A stretch of DNA of 64,000 nucleotides from Bidens hawaiensis (Eukaryota > Streptophyta > Magnoliopsida > Asterales > Asteraceae): NCBI GenBank assembly GCA_021521415.1, contig JAIQDT010001097.1:496001-560000 (forward strand), read 5' to 3'. Under the pieces are notes generated by a model. The model was not told where the DNA came from and did no database searches. It was given only the letters and a program-made list of their open reading frames with translations. Positions 1-12,654 of this stretch are shown here, one piece after another. A program made the translations under genes and the position numbers. Each line of letters begins with the position of its first letter. The first letter of the stretch is position 1.

Positions 1-1060
1 ACAAGTAGTAAGTAGTTTAAGTTTAATATTCATGCTTAAGAATCTGATTTATCAATTATGATTAGTGTTCTATGACTTTGACCCATATTTAAACTATACA
101 TAATCAACAACATAAGGTTGATTAATGCCTAAATGGAAAAAAGTAACTTTTTATATCTATCAACGATTGATCGTTAGAGGATGTAGGTCCCGTGACCAGA
201 TCAAACAACACAACAAACTAATTACTAGTCTTCTTGGATCAACCTCTCTACTAGTTGGCGGAAACAACTAGCAAGGACCGAGATCTCGGATCTTGCGTTG
301 GTGGTATATGAGCCGAAACTTAGAGGGTTAGGGAGGTAGAGAGAGTTTGTAAGTAATGGACAACAATATTTGCAAAGGGTTATTCACAAGGTTGGTGGAG
401 AAATGGGTTAAGTGACCCTTTATATAGGGTCCCCCATTTCTCCAAGTTTACATAACATGATACAAAATAAACGTACTGAGGTACGTATTACATTGTCTCT
501 AAGCAAATCTAAAGACATACACAATCCTAAAACTAATATAGAATATTGGCCCTACAGAGGACCGTTAATGCGCGGTAGCTAAGTCAATGGCGGCTCTGAG
601 AATTCGAGCACATACCCGGTCGAGCCGGAAAAATTAAGCCCCTTAAACCTTAACAAACTAAATTTTTTTAAACAACGATTAAAGTTATAATCATAAACAT
701 AACAATCAGCAAAATTATGCTATTAGAACGAGTTTGTTACATACCGAATAGCAATAAACGTAAGATTTCGGGTATTTTAAAAATATATATACAAAATATC
801 GGGAAAATAAAAAAAATTGTGCCAAAAAAAACGTGCCCCAAATGGATGTCCATATTACCTACCCTCAGAGTCTCCCCTGCTTAACGATGGATTGTTAACT
901 ATTTTGAAGTTTCAATACGAGTAAGTTACAAAAGTTATGTCTAACTCATGATTATAATTTTTGCCATATGTTTTGTTAGAATTGCGAAAAAAAAATAAAA
1001 TAAAAAATAATAATAATAATAATAATATAAGGGGGTATAAAGTAAATACTATCAGTGACG
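1..1060. other. Left-edge intergenic DNA with a possible LTR remnant
   Basis: I see no gene here. About 200-620 looks promoter/LTR-like when read on the minus strand: a TATAAA-type box lies at roughly 414-427 (minus strand) in a moderately GC-richer stretch. No terminal repeats or internal retroelement domains are visible, so the LTR reading is only a guess. From about 960 to 1030 the DNA is A-rich with a short run of AAT repeats. Confidence 0.25.
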
Positions 1061-1100
1061 AGTACATTGCAAACCCTAGGTCGGTAAGCAGGCACTGAAA

Positions 1101-2173
1101 ATGGCACTCAAACACAAGCATCAACGATCTGAAGAAGAAGAAGATCCTCAATCATCTGTTCTTATGCTTTTTACAGAGATCATTGTCCAAATTCTCCTAA
1201 AGCTTCCGGTTGAGTCGCTGTTACGGTGTAAGTCTGTTTGCAAGTCATGGTACTCTTTAATTTCTGATCCTCAATTTGTCAAGTCTCATCTTGCTTTGTC
1301 AGCTGGCAACTTAAATTGCCATCAACTGATGTTTACTACTGGGCCAAAGATTATGAAGAGATGTAATCTTTATGATGTGTTTTATAATTTATCCATTAAT
1401 GTTTCAGATATTTATTATCCACCGAAACACATCCGTCGAGTTAATGTTAGATTTGTAGGCTCTTGCAATGGATTGGTATGCATAAATGATGGGGGTTTTG
1501 GTTTATCTATTTGGAACCCTAGTACTAGAAAGTTTAACATATTACCAAACTGCGAACATCAATTTAGGGGGCGTTTTTGGATTTTTATATACGGTTTTGG
1601 GTACGATGCATCTACTGATAATTACAAAGTTGTTAAGCTTTCTTGTAATATTAAAGATACAACTAATTGTGAAACATTCGTTAGGATATACTCGTTAAAG
1701 GATGGAACTTGGAAGGAAGTTTTTGGTTTTCCTAAAAGATTTCGATGTTATGGTTTTGGTAAGTTCTCTAATGGAGCTCTTCATTGGTCTGCTAGGAACA
1801 AATCCCAGTTGTCGACTATACTTTCTTTGGATTTAGCAACGGAGACTTACCGGGAAATATTGCTGCCCCCATATGATGCAAGTGATAGGGATGTGAAGTT
1901 GGGGTCTTTGGGAGAATGGTTGTGTGGGGTCTGTATTTATCCTGGAATTCGTGCAGATTTATGGGTAATGAAGGATTATGGAGTGAAAGAATCTTGGCTA
2001 AATTGGTTTCCATCCCATATTTTCATGGTGCATCTCCTTCGATGGATTTGCATTCAGTTCCTTTGTGTATTTCAAATGATGGAAAATATTTGCTGGGATT
2101 TGGGTGGAAGAAGTTTATTGTGTATGATTCCAAGAACAATTCATTTTCAGAAGTTCAGAACTTAGATAGGTAA
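1101..2173 (+). pseudogene. F-box protein with FBA-type C-terminal domain, frameshifted (locus 1)
   Basis: The ATG at 1101 opens a frame with an N-terminal F-box (about residues 20-60, core LPVESLLRCKSVCKSW) followed by an F-box-associated (FBA) region with the family signatures CNGLVC, WNPSTR, GFGYD, SLDLATETY and LGSLGEWLC. In this family the F-box binds a SKP1/ASK adaptor in an SCF ubiquitin ligase and the FBA part recruits substrate; that role is inferred from family. The frame holds to about 1996, where TCTTGGCTAAA replaces the TCTTGGGCTAAA seen in paralogues. This one-base loss changes the last part and ends the 354-residue frame at 2165. The proper C-terminal frame continues from about 1998 to a TAA at 2173. 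It also lacks the conserved FVESLVSP tail of the other copies. It is the most diverged member of the array. A shortened protein could still be made, but the C-terminal FBA strands would be scrambled. Confidence 0.8.
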
Positions 2174-2771
2174 TAAATGCTCTTTCATCTTGCTTTCCTT
2201 TTCTATCAGTTGTCATAAACCGTTTGTTTACTTATGTTTACCCTCTGAAGAGAGCTTGCATACAGATTGTGTTGTGACTTTTGAATAGAATAAATTTTGT
2301 TTACTCATATGGTTTAGTGATGCTACTTGCAATGGTAACGTATTAGTTGCCTATCATTGTGGGAAAATAATTGATGAATCGATTAATGCACTTAATTTTT
2401 TTGAAAAGCGTTGTCATGATCGAGAGGAATACAAGTTATTAAGTTTTATTTCTAATCCTTAAATAGCTGCAATGTTATTTGGACACATAATTTGAGAAAT
2501 GATCAATACTTAATATTTGTGATTTATATATCGGCTGCTGTGAACTTGCCATTGTTGTTAATTGTCCCTATGTTGAATGGTGCAGTTGATATAGTAAATA
2601 TATGTACAATGAAAGTATTATGTTCTAGCTATAGGTTTGGCTTGATTTGCATGGCCTGTTTGAATTGTTAGGGACAAAACAGTTATTTAAATAAAAAGTT
2701 ACTAACTTGTTGGTTTTCTTTTTCCTACTAATGATGGTTATTCATTTTTGATGGTTTGTTTTTGGATGCAG
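2170..2771 (+). other. Predicted 3'-UTR intron of F-box locus 1
   Basis: The donor AG|GTAATA lies on the stop codon of the repaired frame (GAT AGG TAA), and the acceptor GGATGCAG|G ends at 2771. Position and sequence match the 3' introns of the other F-box copies. It is predicted from splice motifs and paralogue comparison only. Confidence 0.5.
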
Positions 2772-4752
2772 GAAGCTATAGTGTTCCATGGCCATGCTCA
2801 AATGAGAGAGAATACACTGAAACAGAATGTTCGCTTTGATGCTTTATGCTGGATAGTTTGTGTAATGGTGTATGGGAAACATGTATGTTAATTGTGTATT
2901 TCAGTTATGGATAATTTGTTGGTCGTTGAATGATTCAAAATGAACAATTGATTAAGTTATGGATATATTGTGTGTTATCAGCGAGCAGAGTTGGAAAAAA
3001 AACACCATTTCATTACCGTTTTAGTTGTTCATCAATAGCAGTCGCTGAATTCATTTTGTAACACATTTGCTTGGTTTCATATATGTAGATTAGATGTGCA
3101 CTTAAAACGGCAACTAACAGGTTACACCTTGTTAGTTGCTATTAGTTTAGGCTGGGTCGTGGGATGGCTGATCGGAGAGCGAGTACAAACGGGAGAGATT
3201 GTGATATGAATAATTCAGGAGAGGACAGTGGTTTTTTAAGGTTTAGTTCATATCTATCATGCTTAAAACATTCAACATACCAACCTATTCACAGCCTTAC
3301 AAGGAAAAACTACCAAGGCACACCACTACTCTTACCATCCAACCATAACAATTTTAGGGAAATAACACTACTACTATCATATTATAGGAAACAATACTAA
3401 CTCTAATCCGGATTGGAAAAAATTGTTTCGATTATGGAAGGTGCGGATTCGAGAAGTTATGCATTGGCTCGATCGGATTGGAGAAGTTGTGTATCAACTA
3501 TTTATAGCGCATTTATTGCCTTACAATAAAAAATGGTGTATGCCACCATTAGACGTCCCCCACCAACCGGTAACCTTACAATAAATAAAGTGACTGATTC
3601 GAGTTTGCGCTTTTTATTGTTCAGTTAATTATAAGTGTCACACATCATTTCAAAAGTCACACCCAAAATTAAGCAAATTAAAGCAGTTATGAAAAAAGTG
3701 AATTAGTATATGCCTTCAGATGGTTAAAGATAAGTTTTTGTATATTATGTAGCATATTTGAGTTTTTAAATAAATTAATAAAATAGTAAAACAAATAACC
3801 GGATTCGTATATAGGTGGGATCTAGGATTTCTAAGTAGATAGGTGTGGTCTTGGAGCAGCCCCTTTTGTTTCAAAACAGCCTTTTGTAAAAAAATTAAAT
3901 TTGGTTCGGGCCAAAATGAGTCAAGGTTGAAATGAGTATGTTGTAAAGTATCAAAATGGGTCATCCGCTGTATTTAAATAGTTGCAACTTGCAATGTTAC
4001 CTGGACATATTTTGAGAGAAAGTCATTACCTCCTTAACTTCTGTAATGATTGGATTGATCGAACAAACATATAGATTTACTTTGAAATTTTGCAAATGTA
4101 GGTACAATGGAGGGAATAATATATATTTGTGTTATGAAGCCATGATTAGGTTGAATAGAGCGGCTGGTAGCAAATTAGTTATTACCTATTAGTCTATGGA
4201 TATGTGTTAATTATGCCTTAGGTTTGAAATTAACTGGTATCAAACATACATTAACAATAGCATTTGCATGCATACATAGAGGTTTGTGATAAAAACTAAA
4301 ACAACATTTATAAAAAACTTTCAAAAATAATTGATAAGAGTTCACATGGTTGGACCATGATCCAACCCTCATAATTGCCCAATTTAGAATGTTTGGGGAC
4401 ATGATCTAACCCGATATCATACTTACTGGAATTCGATGTTCCGAACTACGTTTCCATATGGTGGAGTTGGAACTTTATTATTCTTTTCTAAATGGTTTTT
4501 ATGGTATTTTAGGGCTGGAAAAAGTCAAAGTTGACTATATTGGTCAATATTGGCCATATAGTCAACGGGTGGTCAACAAACGTTTATTGAAGCATATTGG
4601 GTCCGGCCAGATTAAAAGATTTAGTAGTGAGATTGACCAATGGTCTATATTGGGGTGCTTGGTTTTGTGATTGGGCTTTATTTATGCCCATATTTAAAAG
4701 TGGGTATAAATTATAAACAGTGTACCGCTACGGCACTAACTATTGCTAATAA
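2772..4752. other. Intergenic, no gene seen
   Basis: Downstream exon and spacer of locus 1. Short open frames here have no recognisable domain. The DNA is AT-rich and unremarkable apart from scattered remnants shared with the 3' flanks of the other F-box units. Confidence 0.5.
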
Positions 4753-5105
4753 GGGTATGTTTGGCAGGAAGTTTTTAGGAGTTTCATGTTTTTAAGAAAA
4801 AACTCCTACTTAATTAAAAGCCTTGTTTGGTTCAAGGAGCTTGAAGCTTTTAGGTCAAAAGAAAAGGCTTAAAGCTTCTACTAGTAGCGTTTAGAAAGAG
4901 CTACAAACTTTTAGCATTTTAATTTATTTAAATAACCTTATAAAATAAATACATTTACTATTATTGTTTTTAGTTATGCCCATTTTAGTAAGTTTATACA
5001 TTTATTAAAAGCTACAACTACTCTGTCAAACATCTAAATATATCTAAAAAGTTACAGCTTCAAGCCACCAGCTTTCAGCTACAGCTAGTTTTGCCAAACA
5101 TATCC
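4753..5105. mobile_element. Tourist/PIF-Harbinger-type MITE
   Basis: A 353-bp element begins GGGTATGTTTGGCA and ends TGCCAAACATATCC, which are near-perfect inverted repeats. It is flanked on both sides by TAA, the 3-bp target duplication typical of PIF/Harbinger. It has no coding capacity. Confidence 0.75.
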
Positions 5106-6930
5106 TAAGTGTTTCAAATGGTATTGTATAAATTCGATTTCATATCTTTATCTTGTTGGGTAAATAGTTAATGCAAGCCAATTATTTAGATTGAGATGAA
5201 GTTATATTATGTTAAAATTTAAATTTTACAAAGTTAAATGGCCTAGCCCTAGGATGAAAGAAATGAAAAGTTATGTACATATTTTGTGCTTAATGTAAGC
5301 CAAAACTTATGGAGGTGCAATTCCTAATTGGTTAATACAATCGAAACAAAATTTGTTTTTTAACCGGTATAATAGTAATTGGTTTGTAACCGATGTTAAA
5401 AGAAGCTTCCAGAGCCCCAAATAAAAACGAAATGGACACGAGGATGATTATATATTATATGAATAACCGTAATGTCAGTTTTCTCTGCATTTTTTACAAT
5501 CGATAAACATTAGTAGTGTGTACGAGTCGGTTTTGGCTTAAAATTGAACCAAAAACTGAATTTCAGGTTTTTGAGATTTTGAAAACCGTTTGGTTTCTGT
5601 TTCGGTTTTCTTGAATTTTTGTTTTGGTTTGGTTTCGGTTCCGGTTCGATGTTTTCGGCTTTATCATTTAAGTTTGAAACTTTGGCCCAACAAAAGAAAT
5701 GTTGGTGACATAAAGATTTTTTGAGTTAAGTGTTATTATGATACATGTGGTTTGTTCAATACACAACTTTAGTATCGTTTTTGAATTTATTGCAAATGAT
5801 TACTTCACGTTTCTAAAACATTCCACTTTAGTATCTTTTTGTAACCTTATCTATTTTTATTCGTTAAGTCAGGGAACTTGTAAATTCAATCATTTTATCA
5901 TTTATTTTAATCAAACGCCCCTTTTGTTAAAGTTTTGTGTAGTTTTAACATTTTAAAAGCCTAAGGACTAATGGTGTCAAATCCCAAACCAAACAGCCCC
6001 CACCCCATTTCTCTCCCGTTTCCCCAACTGCCAATCATTCCTGGCGCTGGCTAAACCAGCTCCCATCCGGCCATATCTCCGACTAAAAAGTCGATTATTG
6101 ATAGCCTTAATAATCGTTATTATTTTTTCAAACGCAATATGAATGTATTCAAAGGTCATTTCAATGATTAATTTACGTTTTTAACAAATCATTGACTAAG
6201 ATTGAACAAACTTGAAACCGTCACTTAATTCATGATAATTAATCAGATGCCAGTACAAGTTATATCGAACATTATAAGACCCCTAAGCACACTTGTGTAT
6301 GGGTTTCGAACACACCCAGTCCCTTAATTCCTCTCAACACCTTCTGTTAGGGGCAAACTTTATTTCTCCAGATTTATAAAAAAAATCATTACTTTTTTTC
6401 TCCCCGCCTTATAATTTACTCTCACAATCACTCAAAACTCCATCTTGTAATTTACAAACGTACCTCACATAATTTTAGAGGATATAATGAGAATGCTCTA
6501 GAGAAGATGATAAATTTTGATGGGTTAATTGGGTGGGTCCCAATTATTTCATCTATTTTATTTACTAGATATTTTATAATATATATTAAAAAGTAAAATG
6601 ATGGCCTAATACATTAATGTGTCTGGCATATGACCAGATTTAGCTGAGTTTTTGAATGATCGTTAGTGTAAATGACTAAAAAGCGAGGCAATTTATCATA
6701 TAAAAGACAACGAGTGAAACTAACACCATTTGAAATGAGGAGCGTCACCATAGTTAATAAGCTTATTTTACTAGTGACCAAATGGTGGGCAGTGTTCTAG
6801 GGGTCTCACTCAATGACCAAATCGTCACGTAGGACTATTTTCCCTCACGCGTGATGTATACTGGTCGATAGCATTAGAGGATTCACACATAGCTCTTCCA
6901 TAAGATGTAAATGTGCTCTATTTTTAGAGC
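5106..6930. other. Intergenic, no gene seen
   Basis: AT-rich spacer. The stretch 5530-5670 is a degenerate run of GGTTTCGGTTTT-like words. Nothing here looks coding. Confidence 0.45.
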
Positions 6931-7082
6931 GTGGTTGTGAGAGCAGAAAAAAATGTTAGGTAAATTTGGATACTATAAAAATATTATTTAATTATTAATT
7001 AAATTAATAATATATGATAAACGAGCAAAGCGTGAGTTTATAATCAATCACTGAAACCCTAGTTACTTTACCGGTGTATGAA

Positions 7083-7265
7083 ATGGCACTCGAAGAACGG
7101 CCAAATGTAATTGAAACATCTCCTCCGTCTGTTCTCACGCTTCTGACGGACATCGTCGTCGAAATTCTATCGAGGCTTCCGGTTGAGTCGCTGTTACGGT
7201 GTAAGTCTGTTTGCAAGTCATGGTACTCTTTAATTTCGGATCATTTTGTTATATTATTAAAATAG
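7083..7265 (+). pseudogene. Truncated F-box gene, N-terminus only (locus 2)
   Basis: From the ATG at 7083 the frame encodes only the N-terminus and the F-box (LPVESLLRCKSVCKSW), ending about 60 residues later in foreign sequence. The leader and N-terminus closely match locus 6 (23907), including the out-of-frame ATG five bases upstream of the start. After about 7250-7290 the sequence jumps to DNA that lies about 1.9 kb further on in unit B (about 25930). The rest of the gene was therefore removed by an internal deletion, not interrupted by an insertion. A 60-residue F-box-only peptide could in principle bind SKP1, but there is no evidence that it does. Confidence 0.8.
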
Positions 7266-8251
7266 TGAGCTAAATTAACAAAGATAAAAAAAAATATTTA
7301 ACTGATATGTAAGATCATTCTCATCTTATACCTCTCCCATTTCTAAACTATAAAAAAAATGTGTTAGAATAAAACTCACTCCAACACATTCACCATTCCT
7401 CTACACCACCCCCTATATTTTAAAAAAAAAATGTTACAATAGTTTTCAACATATATCACTGTGAATGTATAAAATCGTGAAATATAAAAACATAATCGTT
7501 TGTAAGTAAGATAAAGACAAAATCGGTGTAACGTAGATAGTATGTGGAAGGTTCTACAAATTGAGAAATAAATTTTGAAAATATGACTTTTAAAGCATTT
7601 TCAATGGGTTCTTTATCTCCATTTTTAATATTTAACTAAATAAAATTCTTTAATTTGTACATCATTTTCTAATAACATCTCCCAACTCATTATTCATTAC
7701 CATCTCTATGTTCATTTGTCATATTATTATTTTCAATATAAAATGATTTATAATATAAATTTATAGAAGGGTAGATTGAAATAGAGTATTGTAAACACTC
7801 TAAATTTAAAGGCTTCTTATATCATTTCACTAAAATTTAGAGATGGAGTTTGAAGATAGAGAATTGGTTGAAGTGATTATTTGGATGTCTTTTTTAAATT
7901 TTAGAAATGAAGATAGATATACTTTTGTCACACTATTTTGACACATATGCCTTTTTTGCCCTTAACTTTATTTTTCACATATGTATGTCCCCCCCCCCCC
8001 CCCTCATTCGTTTCGCAAGTTTTACATATATACGTTTTTGGCTCCTCAACTTTTAAGTTTTGCATGCCTATGTTTTTCCCTTCAACTTTTGTTGCACAAG
8101 ATTAACATGTATACGTTTTTGGTCCCTCAACTTTTGTTTCACACAATTATTTTTTAGCCCCACAACTTTGGTACAAATCAAACCGACACCAACGGATTTC
8201 CCATCACGTACTCGCCACAATGAACGATAGCTTTCGAGTTGTAATGCATTT

Positions 8252-8949
8252 TGGGCTGCAAATGAACCAAACGAAGCCTTGTTCATGTTAGTCGTTTAGC
8301 ATTAAACTTATTCACGAATGGTTCATGAACGCTAACCGAACGGATAATATTGCCCGTGATCGCTCGTTAAGGAATTGAACTTGTTCATGAACGCTAACCA
8401 TAGAAAATATTGTTCGTGTTCGTTCGTTAAGGAATTAAACTCGTTCACAAACGGTTCACGAACGCAAATGAACATGTACGATTTATGATAATAAAAAAAA
8501 CATCTTAATCCAATGCATTAGACAAGATCACCTTAGATATAAAGTTGTGCACTTGAAATAATAATCATAAGCATAATCATCCCCATTCGGCAATTTTATG
8601 ATAATAATGTCAACGAAGCACAAATTAGATTTATTGTTAGTTAAAGCAAGACTTTATAGAACAGACCATTAACGAAACCAACTGAACATAAACAAAATAA
8701 TTATAAATTTAAATGCTAGATTGATAAGTAAAATGAAATATTAAAAAAATATAAAAACAAACCTTTAACTAATGCGTATGAACAAACACACGTAAATGAA
8801 CATAAATTGACACTTTATCTTTTAACGTTCACGAACACTAATGAACAAACGCAACCTCTGTTCATGTCTGTTCATTTATTAAGCGAAAGAACGTAAACGA
8901 ACTTTCCGTCAAACTGTTCGCTAAACATTCAGTTTATTTACAGCCGTAA
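8252..8949. mobile_element. hAT-type MITE in duplication unit A
   Basis: The element starts TGGGCTGCAAATGAACC and ends TTTACAGCCGTAA (imperfect terminal inverted repeats). It is flanked by the 8-bp direct repeat ATGCATTT at 8244-8251 and 8950-8957, as expected for hAT. The interior contains repeated words such as TTCGTTAAGGAATTGAAC and GTTCATGAACGCTAACC. The same insertion occurs at the equivalent place in units B and C, so it predates the duplications. Confidence 0.7.
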
Positions 8950-9167
8950 ATGCATTTAACCCGCTTCGCTACGATGGGTAAAACAAGCAATTACAAGGGT
9001 ATAAATAAATAAACGCACATGTGATATTTTTCACCAAATCAATAAAAACAATATTGATTTTATTTTTTTTATAAAAACTAATGAAAATTTGGTTGACTGA
9101 ATATGTAGGTAGAAAAGAAATAAATTAGTTTTATCAACACCCTTTGTATTTATAATTAACCCTAGCA

Positions 9168-10331
9168 ATGGTAGTCGAAGACGAAGAACCTCCATCAGTT
9201 GTTACGTTTCCTACGGAGATCATCCTCGAAATTCTGCTGAGGCTTCCGGTTAAATCGGTGTTACGGTGTAAGTCTGTTTGCAAGTCATGGTGCTCTTTAA
9301 TTTCTGATCCTCAGTTTGTTAAGTCTCATCTTGCTATGTCAACTAGAAGCAATTACTATAGACAGCATAGACTAGTTTTTAGCACTGAAAGAAACATAAT
9401 TAATTTTGATAAGTCCTCCATTTTTAGTACTAACCAAGGAACACGGATTGAATCTTGTAATCTTGATGATGTGCTGTATGATAACTCTGTTAATAATGCT
9501 TTAGAGCTTGATTATCCATTCAGACGCCTGAGTAAACGTGTTTCGATTGTTGGTTCTTGCAATGGATTGGTATGCATAGATGTTGACAAGGACGTTCTGT
9601 ATATTTGGAACCCTAGTACTAGAATATCATACAGATTGCCACCCACTGGTACTTATAGAACGCAGCCTGGTGTTTATGTGTTGCATGGTTTTGGGTATGT
9701 TGAGTCTACTGATGATTACAAAGTTGTTGAATTATCTTCTCGTAATAAAGATAAGCGTGAAACTTTAGTTAAGATATACTCGTTGAAAAGTGGAAATTGG
9801 AAGAATGCTTTTCTTCATGGTTTTCAATTCCATGTAGATTACGGTAAGTTCTGTAATGGGGCTCTTCATTGGGCTGCTAGCAAGTCATCATCTTATCCGT
9901 GGATTATAGTTTCTTTGGATTTAGCAAAGGAGACTTATGGGCAAGTTTTGCAGCCTCTGTCAGGTCATAAGTATTTGACACTGGGGTCTTTGAGAGAATG
10001 GTTGTGTGTGGTTTGTAGTTACAATCCAATTCATGCGGATTTGTGGGTGATGAAGGTTTATGGAATGAAAAATTCTTGGACTAAATTAGTTTCCATACCG
10101 TATTTCAGTGATCCTTGGATGGATCAGCGTTTGATGCCTTTGTGTATTTCAAATAATGGAAAACTTTTGTTACAATTTGTGTTAGTAGGTTGGTTAAAAT
10201 TGATTGTCTATGATTCCAAGAAAGGTTCATTTTCAGAAATTCAAAACTTTAATAGTTGTCAGCAAGCTTCTACCTTTGTTGAGAGTTTGGTTTCACCTAT
10301 GCCCCCAGGCCGCAGCAGGTCTAAGAGATAG
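9168..10331 (+). CDS. F-box protein with FBA-type domain, intact (locus 3)
   Basis: A single coding exon of 387 residues starts at the first ATG, just after a CCCTAGCA leader. The F-box spans about residues 12-55 (TEIILEILLRLPVKSVLRCK, then SVCKSWCSLI). The FBA region follows, with CNGLVC, IWNPSTR, GFGYVESTDDYKVVE, KIYSLKSGNW, FCNGALHWAA, SLDLAKETYG, LGSLREWLC, and a C-terminal FVESLVSPMPP segment before an Arg/Ser/Lys-rich end. By family this is a substrate receptor of an SCF ubiquitin ligase (CPR1/At3g06240-like group); the substrate cannot be inferred. The TAG stop is immediately followed by the donor GT of a 3'-UTR intron. It is one of only two uninterrupted copies in the array. Its closest relatives are loci 7 and 8. 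Confidence 0.9.
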   Translation: MVVEDEEPPSVVTFPTEIILEILLRLPVKSVLRCKSVCKSWCSLISDPQFVKSHLAMSTRSNYYRQHRLVFSTERNIINFDKSSIFSTNQGTRIESCNLDDVLYDNSVNNALELDYPFRRLSKRVSIVGSCNGLVCIDVDKDVLYIWNPSTRISYRLPPTGTYRTQPGVYVLHGFGYVESTDDYKVVELSSRNKDKRETLVKIYSLKSGNWKNAFLHGFQFHVDYGKFCNGALHWAASKSSSYPWIIVSLDLAKETYGQVLQPLSGHKYLTLGSLREWLCVVCSYNPIHADLWVMKVYGMKNSWTKLVSIPYFSDPWMDQRLMPLCISNNGKLLLQFVLVGWLKLIVYDSKKGSFSEIQNFNSCQQASTFVESLVSPMPPGRSRSKR

Positions 10332-10743
10332 GTAATTTTTATTATAACAATAAGTCAATAATGATTATTAATCAATATATATAATCTTAATACATAATAA
10401 CTATATAATATATATTATGTTATATATAAAGTTATAATTTATAAAAAATGTATATAAAAATAGTTATTAATAATTTAATATATAAAAAGTAACTAATATT
10501 TAGTAAACGAGCCAGGCTTGAGCTTTAGAAATAGAGATCGAAACGAGCCTAGCTCGAGCTCTGTGTAAGTTAAACGAGTCAAGTTTGAGCCTAGTCGAGT
10601 TCCGGCTAGGCTCGAATCGTTTGCACCCTTAACGGTCATTGTGGCTTACCTTTTATAGACCATATGGATTATCAGGCTAATATAAAATGATTATTCAAAG
10701 GAAAAAATAATGAAATTGGTGGAATTGTTTTGTATTGATGCAG
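10332..10743 (+). other. Predicted 3'-UTR intron of F-box locus 3
   Basis: The donor TAG|GTAATT begins right after the stop codon, and the acceptor GATGCAG ends at 10743. The next exon starts GTAAATCG. The intron contains a MITE-like remnant (about 10500-10625) ending in TTTGCACCC, also present in loci 7 and 8. Confidence 0.6.
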
Positions 10744-12420
10744 GTAAATCGTAGTGGTTATTGCTCCTAGCTAGCAAATGATGGTCAAGAATGGTCTTCA
10801 TTGTTGGTATGAATTACTACAAAGTATCTTGGTGTGAGTATTACTTTTGAGTAATGTTTTCTATGCTTTCCATTATCATCTTAGAAACAATACATTTTCT
10901 TCACTTTTATGCTTTTTGTTGGATGGTTTGTGTAGCATTTTATGGGTGTGTTTAGTACTGTTTTGAGAAACATGGTAAGCAATCTATGTTAGTAAGTATC
11001 TCAATTGTGGTTAAATTGTTGGATTTATATCACCATGATGAATTGGGAATTTGACAGGAAACTGTGAATAGTTTTCTATGCATGTTAGGTTGCCAAAAAA
11101 AAAAGAATTTGTTTTCCGAAGTTTTGTCTAATTGATATATTTTAGAATATATTACCAAAATGTCGGTAAGGCGGTATTTTAGTAAGTCGATTTTGAAGTT
11201 TCTAAGTATGTTAATACATTTTGGATGTTATCATGTTTCTTTTCATTTTGTAGTTGAGCTTATAGTTTTCTTAATTTAAAACGGGTTTAGAGATAATTTC
11301 ATGCATCATGTACATGTAAAATGGCTGGAAATTGCTTCATTAGAACGTGGTTTTATGGCCAGGATATTTATCTGATAGCAATTGAATAGATAGAGGTTAG
11401 TACTAGCAAATACAAAATATTTATAAAAAAATTTTAAAATGCTCGACAGAGGTCATAGATGGATGCTCGATTGATCATGATCTAACTGTTAAAATGAGTC
11501 CAGTTTAGCACAAAAATTCAGGTTTCATGGTGGGTTGACTATCAAGCTTTGACACTTGTGGACCTTATCCGTCAACATCTAATCTAAAATTATACTTGCT
11601 GGAATTCATTGTTTCCGTTCCGTCAACATCTAATCCATAAATTATGTGCTCTATATTACAAACATAATGAAGGTTGAAAGGATCAAAACCTTGTTTATGT
11701 TCTTTTGAATTTTGTCAAATTATTAAGAGTATTCAACCTTTATAATTACACTAAAAATCATTGTCTTTTCTCTATCATTTTTAATTAAATAATATTTTTT
11801 ATATCTTTATAATGTATAATATTTTCTCTCTTCCAATCACAATCACTTACGACCCCGTTTTAAAAAATGGAGTCACACTCACATATTATAGAGCATATAT
11901 GTTATGAGTGCTCTAACCCCAAATAAATAAAGTGTTAAAAGTTACACACTACCCTAGTTTATATTATATAAATATGTATATTGTGTGAATATTAGTTCAT
12001 TTCAACTCATTCAAAATATATCACATTCCAAACTCGCAAACTGTAACATGGAAACCAAAATTTGTTTTGCGGATAGTGTAATCATGACAATCTTGTTAAC
12101 TTCAACCCTAAACCGAAATTGGTTAAATCAGTTAGGATGTTACAACTCACCGGAATTCGGAAACAGGTTTAACGTGAGCACGCCCATTGATTTTATTACA
12201 CAAGAATCCATGCCAATTTGATTATAACCCAAACTTGTTTTAACTTTAACCCTTCAGCATGTTTAATTTTTTATTAGCATATGTGTCTAGTTTTAGTCCT
12301 TGTATGCATCCGACCAATATATCTTTCAATTGTTAACCTTGCTGTTTACTTAATGCCAACACTTTTACAGGGGCTGCAATAATGTGGCACTCTTTCAGGT
12401 TTATAGATATCTAAATCTAT
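10744..12420. other. 3' exon and flank of F-box locus 3
   Basis: Non-coding sequence collinear with 28759-29700 and 35489-37435. The start (about 10744-10830) is the likely 3'-UTR exon, with GGTTATTGCTCCTAGC conserved between copies. No further gene is seen. Confidence 0.5.
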
Positions 12421-12654
12421 ATCTATACTCTCTAATAAAAAACTATAATAGCATGTCTAGTTGTGGGGAATGGAATGAAGAAAGAATTGAATGAACAAGT
12501 GATTGAATTGGATCATTACTATTATTTTGTTTTTTTTTGTTAACCTATGAGAATGTAATGAGTTATTCCTTTATGTCGTTCGATAGAAAAAAAACATGAG
12601 AATAAAGTAGAAAATAATAAAAATACCCCTGTTTCAAAATAAAAAAAAATTGCA

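Larger units (their letters stand above)
6930..12420. repeat. Segmental duplication unit A
   Basis: Unit A carries truncated F-box locus 2, a hAT-type MITE and intact F-box locus 3 plus its long 3' flank. The same order and near-identical stretches recur at about 22640-29700 (unit B) and, without the first gene, at 30820-37435 (unit C). A shared spacer motif of the type GGTCCCTCAACTTTTG, repeated several times, lies at 7905-8160 here, 26290-26460 in B and 30820-31060 in C. Confidence 0.8.

Noticed and set aside
3164..3400. 78-residue plus-strand frame downstream of locus 1
   Set aside because: No similarity to a known domain, no gene-like context.
8252..8949. CRISPR-like array from repeated GTTCATGAACG words
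   Set aside because: Units are irregular, lie inside a hAT-type MITE with terminal repeats and an 8-bp duplication, and the genome is eukaryotic.
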